A DNA stretch of 8,017 bases from the NCBI GenBank assembly GCA_012036375.1, contig JAAUOI010000126.1, positions 1 through 8,017 of the forward strand, in the 5' to 3' direction. Both the position numbers and the translations under genes were made by a program. Of this stretch, positions 5,520 to 8,017 are shown in pieces. Position 1 is the first letter of the stretch. The number at the start of each line of letters is the position of its first letter. Source of the stretch: Allobrachymonas sp. GTDB taxonomy: Bacteria; Pseudomonadota; Gammaproteobacteria; Burkholderiales; Burkholderiaceae_C. Below the pieces are notes generated by a model. That model was given only the letters and a program-made list of their open reading frames with translations, had not been told where the DNA came from and did no database searches.

Positions 5520-6182
5520 TCAGTTGCAGGCATGATCGTCAGCCTTGTCTGAGATGCTACGAACGGCGACGAAAGGGATGTGGTAATCGTGGCAAACCTG
5601 TGCGATGGCTGCCCCCTCCATTTCGACGCACAGCGCGTCCGGCAGGGCATCGCGCAGCGCTTGCACCTCTTGCTTGCTGCTCACAAAGCGGTCGCCGCTC
5701 ACGATCAAGCCTTGGTGAATGTTGAAGCCTTTTTGGTTACTGGCCAGCATAGAATCTGCGCCAAGTGCTCCTAAAACATGAGCAACTAGCGCTGCATCGC
5801 CAGAATAGCGCGAGATCCCCGTGTAGGGAATTTCAAAGCGCGGAAACAGCGGCGAAGCATCCATGTCATGTTGCAGATATTCGCTGCCCACCACCACATC
5901 GCCTACATTCACCTGCGCGGCCACACCCCCTGCCACGCCAGTGAAAATAATGCGTTGCACCTGATGCCGCTCAATCAGTAGTGTGGCGGTTGTGGCTGCG
6001 CTGACTTTGCCCACGCCTGCCAGCGCCAAGATCACGGGTTGTCCATGAATCAAGCCGCGTTCTAAGCTTCGTGGAATCTGCGCGAGATGCTCATGATTCG
6101 ATAGCAAATCGATCAAACCTCGTTGCTCTTCGGGTAAGGCGCTGATGATGGCGGTTGGGCCGGTGTTGGATGAAGTGCTCAT
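5520..6182 (-). CDS. mtnN: 5'-methylthioadenosine/S-adenosylhomocysteine nucleosidase, C-terminally short
   Basis: This cytosolic nucleosidase removes adenine from MTA and SAH in methionine salvage and the activated methyl cycle. The 220-residue product has ISALPEEQ near the N-terminus (E19 matching E. coli Glu12), GVGKVSAATTATLLIE, the FTGVAGGV and VGDVVVGSEYLQHDMD strands, GLIVSGDRF, CVEMEGAAIAQVC (E187 and E189) and VRSISDKAD (D212, the catalytic Asp). After that Asp only eight residues remain. The E. coli enzyme has about 27 more, forming a terminal helix. No other frame supplies them. The stop lies 36 bp from a long palindrome, which may have replaced the 3' end. The ATG at 6180-6182 is preferred; an in-frame ATG at 6198-6200 adds six residues. 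The start is 27 bp from the divergent PLP-enzyme start. Confidence 0.88.
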   Translation of the reverse strand: MSTSSNTGPTAIISALPEEQRGLIDLLSNHEHLAQIPRSLERGLIHGQPVILALAGVGKVSAATTATLLIERHQVQRIIFTGVAGGVAAQVNVGDVVVGSEYLQHDMDASPLFPRFEIPYTGISRYSGDAALVAHVLGALGADSMLASNQKGFNIHQGLIVSGDRFVSSKQEVQALRDALPDALCVEMEGAAIAQVCHDYHIPFVAVRSISDKADDHACN

Positions 6183-6209
6183 GACGTGTCGTGGCGGCAT
6201 AATGAATTC

Positions 6210-7337
6210 ATGCAGACTCTACACGCTCTTGAAACACCCGCTTTGATTTTGGATGCTGATCGCATGCAGCGCAATATCGCTCGATTGCGCGAGCATTTGC
6301 GGCCGCTGGGCGTGAGCCTTCGTGCGCATTTGAAGACAGCCAAATCCATCGAAGTAGCCCGCGCGATGATGGACTCAAAGCATGGGTCAGCTACTGTTTC
6401 GACGCTTAAAGAAGCCGATGAATTTGCCGCTGCTGGCGTGCGCGACATGCTGTATGCCGTGTCGATCACGCCGAATAAGCTGGCGCATGTGAGCCGGCTG
6501 CGCCAGCAAGGCGTGGATTTAACGGTGGTGCTCGATAGCGTGGAGGCCGCGCAAGCCTTGTCTGATTACTGCATCGCCAGTGGCGAAAAAATTTCGGTGC
6601 TGATCGAGATTGATTCGGATGGGCATCGCAGTGGCGTGAGGCCGGGCGATGCGCTGATCGTGGAGATTGCCAAAGCCTTGCAACACTGCGAGCTGCGTGG
6701 TGTGATGACGCATGCGGGTGCGTCTTACGGCAGCTTCACAGATGAGGCGAAAGTGGCGATGGCCGAACAGGAGCGCGCGGCCGCGGTGAGCAGTGCTCAA
6801 ATGCTGCGCGGCGCTGGCTTTGCCGCGCCCGTGGTGAGCGTGGGCTCAACACCGACTGCTCTGTATGCCAAGTCGCTCGCAGGCGTGACGGAGGTACGAG
6901 CGGGCGTGTATGTTTTTTTTGATTTGGTGATGGCGGGCTTGAATGTTTGCGCGGTGGAGGATGTCGCCATTTCCGTGCTGGCCACGGTGATTGGGCATCA
7001 GCGCGAGAAGGGTTGGATCATGGTCGATGCAGGCTGGATGGCGATGAGCAGGGATCGCGGCACGGCCAGTCAACCCGTCGATCAAGGCTATGGCCTTGTT
7101 TGCGATGCGCAAGGTCGCGTGATTCCAGACCTCATCATGAGTGGCGCGAATCAAGAGCATGGCATCCTGTCGATCCGCGCGGGATCAAGCGCTGCTTTGC
7201 CTGATCTGCCCGTCGGCAGCCTCGTGCGCATTTTGCCCAACCATGCCTGTGCGACAGCAGCGCAGCATGATGCTTATGTGGTTGTGAATGCGCAATCAGA
7301 CATTACCGCGCATTGGCCGCGCTTTCGCGGCTGGTGA
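6210..7337 (+). CDS. D-threonine aldolase / D-serine dehydratase-like PLP enzyme (alanine racemase fold)
   Basis: This 375-residue protein belongs to the fold-type III PLP family that includes D-threonine aldolase and eukaryotic-type D-serine dehydratase, acting on D-amino acids in the cytosol. The N-terminus LETPALILDADRMQRN is the usual beginning of the barrel domain. RAHLKTAKS contains the predicted Schiff-base Lys K42 (HxKT motif). The C-terminal domain has a VDAGWMAMSRDRG segment and ILPNHACAT, where H345 and C347 correspond to the divalent metal ligands of D-threonine aldolase/DSD. Length is normal. I chose the ATG at 6210 because the conserved motif begins a few residues later; an earlier in-frame ATG at 6186 would add eight residues and run into the divergent gene's start. 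Aldolase, dehydratase and 3-hydroxyaspartate lyase activities are not separable by eye. Confidence 0.88.
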   Translation: MQTLHALETPALILDADRMQRNIARLREHLRPLGVSLRAHLKTAKSIEVARAMMDSKHGSATVSTLKEADEFAAAGVRDMLYAVSITPNKLAHVSRLRQQGVDLTVVLDSVEAAQALSDYCIASGEKISVLIEIDSDGHRSGVRPGDALIVEIAKALQHCELRGVMTHAGASYGSFTDEAKVAMAEQERAAAVSSAQMLRGAGFAAPVVSVGSTPTALYAKSLAGVTEVRAGVYVFFDLVMAGLNVCAVEDVAISVLATVIGHQREKGWIMVDAGWMAMSRDRGTASQPVDQGYGLVCDAQGRVIPDLIMSGANQEHGILSIRAGSSAALPDLPVGSLVRILPNHACATAAQHDAYVVVNAQSDITAHWPRFRGW

Positions 7338-7371
7338 TGTAGCTTGTGGTTTGGCATTCATAGCACTGGTA

Positions 7372-7432
7372 ACTATTATTTTAATAGCACTCCACGCATA
7401 TTTTATGCCGGCTAGAGCCCTAAAACACTTGA
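7372..7432 (+). repeat. Dispersed AT-rich repeat, copy 2 (between convergent genes)
   Basis: ACTATTATTTTAATAGCACT, CACGCATATTTTATGCCGG and TAGAGCCCTAAAACACTTGA align with copy 1 (2046-2107) over nearly the whole length. The centre GCATA-TTT-TATGC is a perfect small palindrome. The unit ends 4 bp before the Lrp stop codon and occupies most of the 99-bp convergent gap, where it could act as a transcript end or mRNA-protecting element. Confidence 0.7.
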
Positions 7433-7436
7433 AAAT

Positions 7437-7955
7437 CTAAGCATTCAGCCAATTCAATGCTGTTGAAAATTTGCTGCGCGAAGTCGCAAAAAACACGCGC
7501 ACATTGCGGATATGTGCATCTTGCGTGAAAAGCTGCTGCGCCAGCGCGTGATACGCGGGCATATCAAGCACCTGCACAATGGCGATCAAATCGGGGCCGG
7601 GGCTGGTGCGATAGCACTGCTGCACGGCGCTGCTCAGAGTCAAACGCTCTTCGCAGGCGCGGATCACTTCTTCGGTTTGCTCGGTGAGCGTGATCTCCAC
7701 AATCGCGGTGAGCCCGGCTCCCGTGATGCTGCGCATGCGATCAGGCTGCAAAATCGCCACTTGCCGCTCAATCAGCCCGAGGCTGTGCAGGCGCTTGATG
7801 CGGCGCAGACAGGTGGGTGGCGACACGTGCACCAGAGCGGCCAAATCTTGGTTGGAAGCCGAGGCATCGGATTGCAGGATTTGCAGCAGATGCAGATCGA
7901 TGCTGTCTAAACTGCCGTCTTGGTTGGTGATTTTTATTTCATTTTCTTTTTTCAT
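7437..7955 (-). CDS. Lrp/AsnC-family transcriptional regulator
   Basis: This 172-residue DNA-binding regulator is of the leucine-responsive/AsnC type. The N-terminal winged helix-turn-helix spans about residues 17-70 (LDSIDLHLLQILQSDASAS, then LAALVHVSPPTCLRRIKRL as the helix-turn-helix and GLIERQVAILQP as the wing). The C-terminal RAM effector domain spans about 83-160 (AIVEITL, VQQCYRTSPGPDLIAIVQV, IRNVRVFFATS). The first ~15 residues (MKKENEIKITNQDGS) are a polar tail beyond the usual family start. No clear ribosome binding site precedes the ATG. Lrp-type genes often sit by the amino-acid gene they control. The convergent D-amino-acid enzyme is therefore a possible target, although the two do not share a promoter. 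Confidence 0.92.
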   Translation of the reverse strand: MKKENEIKITNQDGSLDSIDLHLLQILQSDASASNQDLAALVHVSPPTCLRRIKRLHSLGLIERQVAILQPDRMRSITGAGLTAIVEITLTEQTEEVIRACEERLTLSSAVQQCYRTSPGPDLIAIVQVLDMPAYHALAQQLFTQDAHIRNVRVFFATSRSKFSTALNWLNA

Positions 7956-8017
7956 TTGAAATTAAATTCTGAAAATTATTGAATGTGAAATAAAAATCCG
8001 TAAGTCATCAAAATTAG
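7956..8017 (-). promoter_or_regulatory. AT-rich upstream region of the Lrp gene
   Basis: The 62 bp before the regulator start is strongly AT-rich, with repeated GAAATTAAATT and GAAAATTATTGAA-like segments. Such DNA is compatible with an autoregulatory Lrp site and promoter, but no definite -35/-10 pair stands out, and the region is cut by the window edge. Confidence 0.3.

Noticed and set aside
5323..5535. Open frame of 70 codons encoding a Lys/Arg/Phe-rich peptide with FRVFRGS
   Set aside because: It crosses the long palindrome, has no ribosome binding site and overlaps the nucleosidase 3' end. The composition is what the A-tract/T-tract arms would encode by chance.
1..8017. CRISPR arrays, tRNA/rRNA genes, transposases, phage genes
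   Set aside because: No regularly spaced direct repeats, RNA gene signatures or mobile-element proteins were seen on either strand.

Overview
The window looks like chromosomal DNA of a betaproteobacterium, probably Burkholderiales and possibly Comamonadaceae. This rests on moderately GC-rich coding sequence, the gene families present, and short AT-rich intergenic repeats that remind me of that group. No single gene proves the taxonomy.

Layout. 1-200: the C-terminal end of a D-2-hydroxyacid dehydrogenase (+), meeting tail to tail a mandelate-racemase-like enolase-superfamily gene (197-1267, -) that carries two compensating single-base indels. 1268-1528: a divergent control region with two related palindromes and an OxyR-like half-element. 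1529-3564 (+): a three-gene set of rubrerythrin (one frameshift), rubredoxin (54 aa) and rubredoxin reductase, which together could form an NAD(P)H-to-peroxide electron chain. 3572-4219 (-): a Tat-exported intradiol dioxygenase-like protein. 4292-5212 (-): an EamA/DMT permease. 5213-5519: non-coding, with a small hairpin and a ~113-bp palindrome containing 10-bp-phased A-tracts. 5520-6182 (-): an MTA/SAH nucleosidase lacking its usual C-terminal tail. 6210-7337 (+): a PLP-dependent D-threonine aldolase / D-serine dehydratase-like enzyme. 7437-7955 (-): an Lrp/AsnC regulator.

The most interesting signal is a dispersed repeat of about 50-60 bp present three times. One copy lies between rubrerythrin and rubredoxin (2046-2107), one between the aldolase-like gene and the Lrp gene (7372-7432), and a third, inverted, lies inside the rubredoxin reductase reading frame (about 2738-2790). 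There it coincides with a peptide insertion of about 21 residues, including a CxxC, that E. coli NorW lacks. The repeat therefore seems to have entered a protein gene in frame, as Rickettsia palindromic elements do.

Three single-base homopolymer indels (two in the racemase, one in rubrerythrin) all lie in the first 1.7 kb. Each corrected product keeps its active-site residues, so sequencing error is at least as likely as gene decay.
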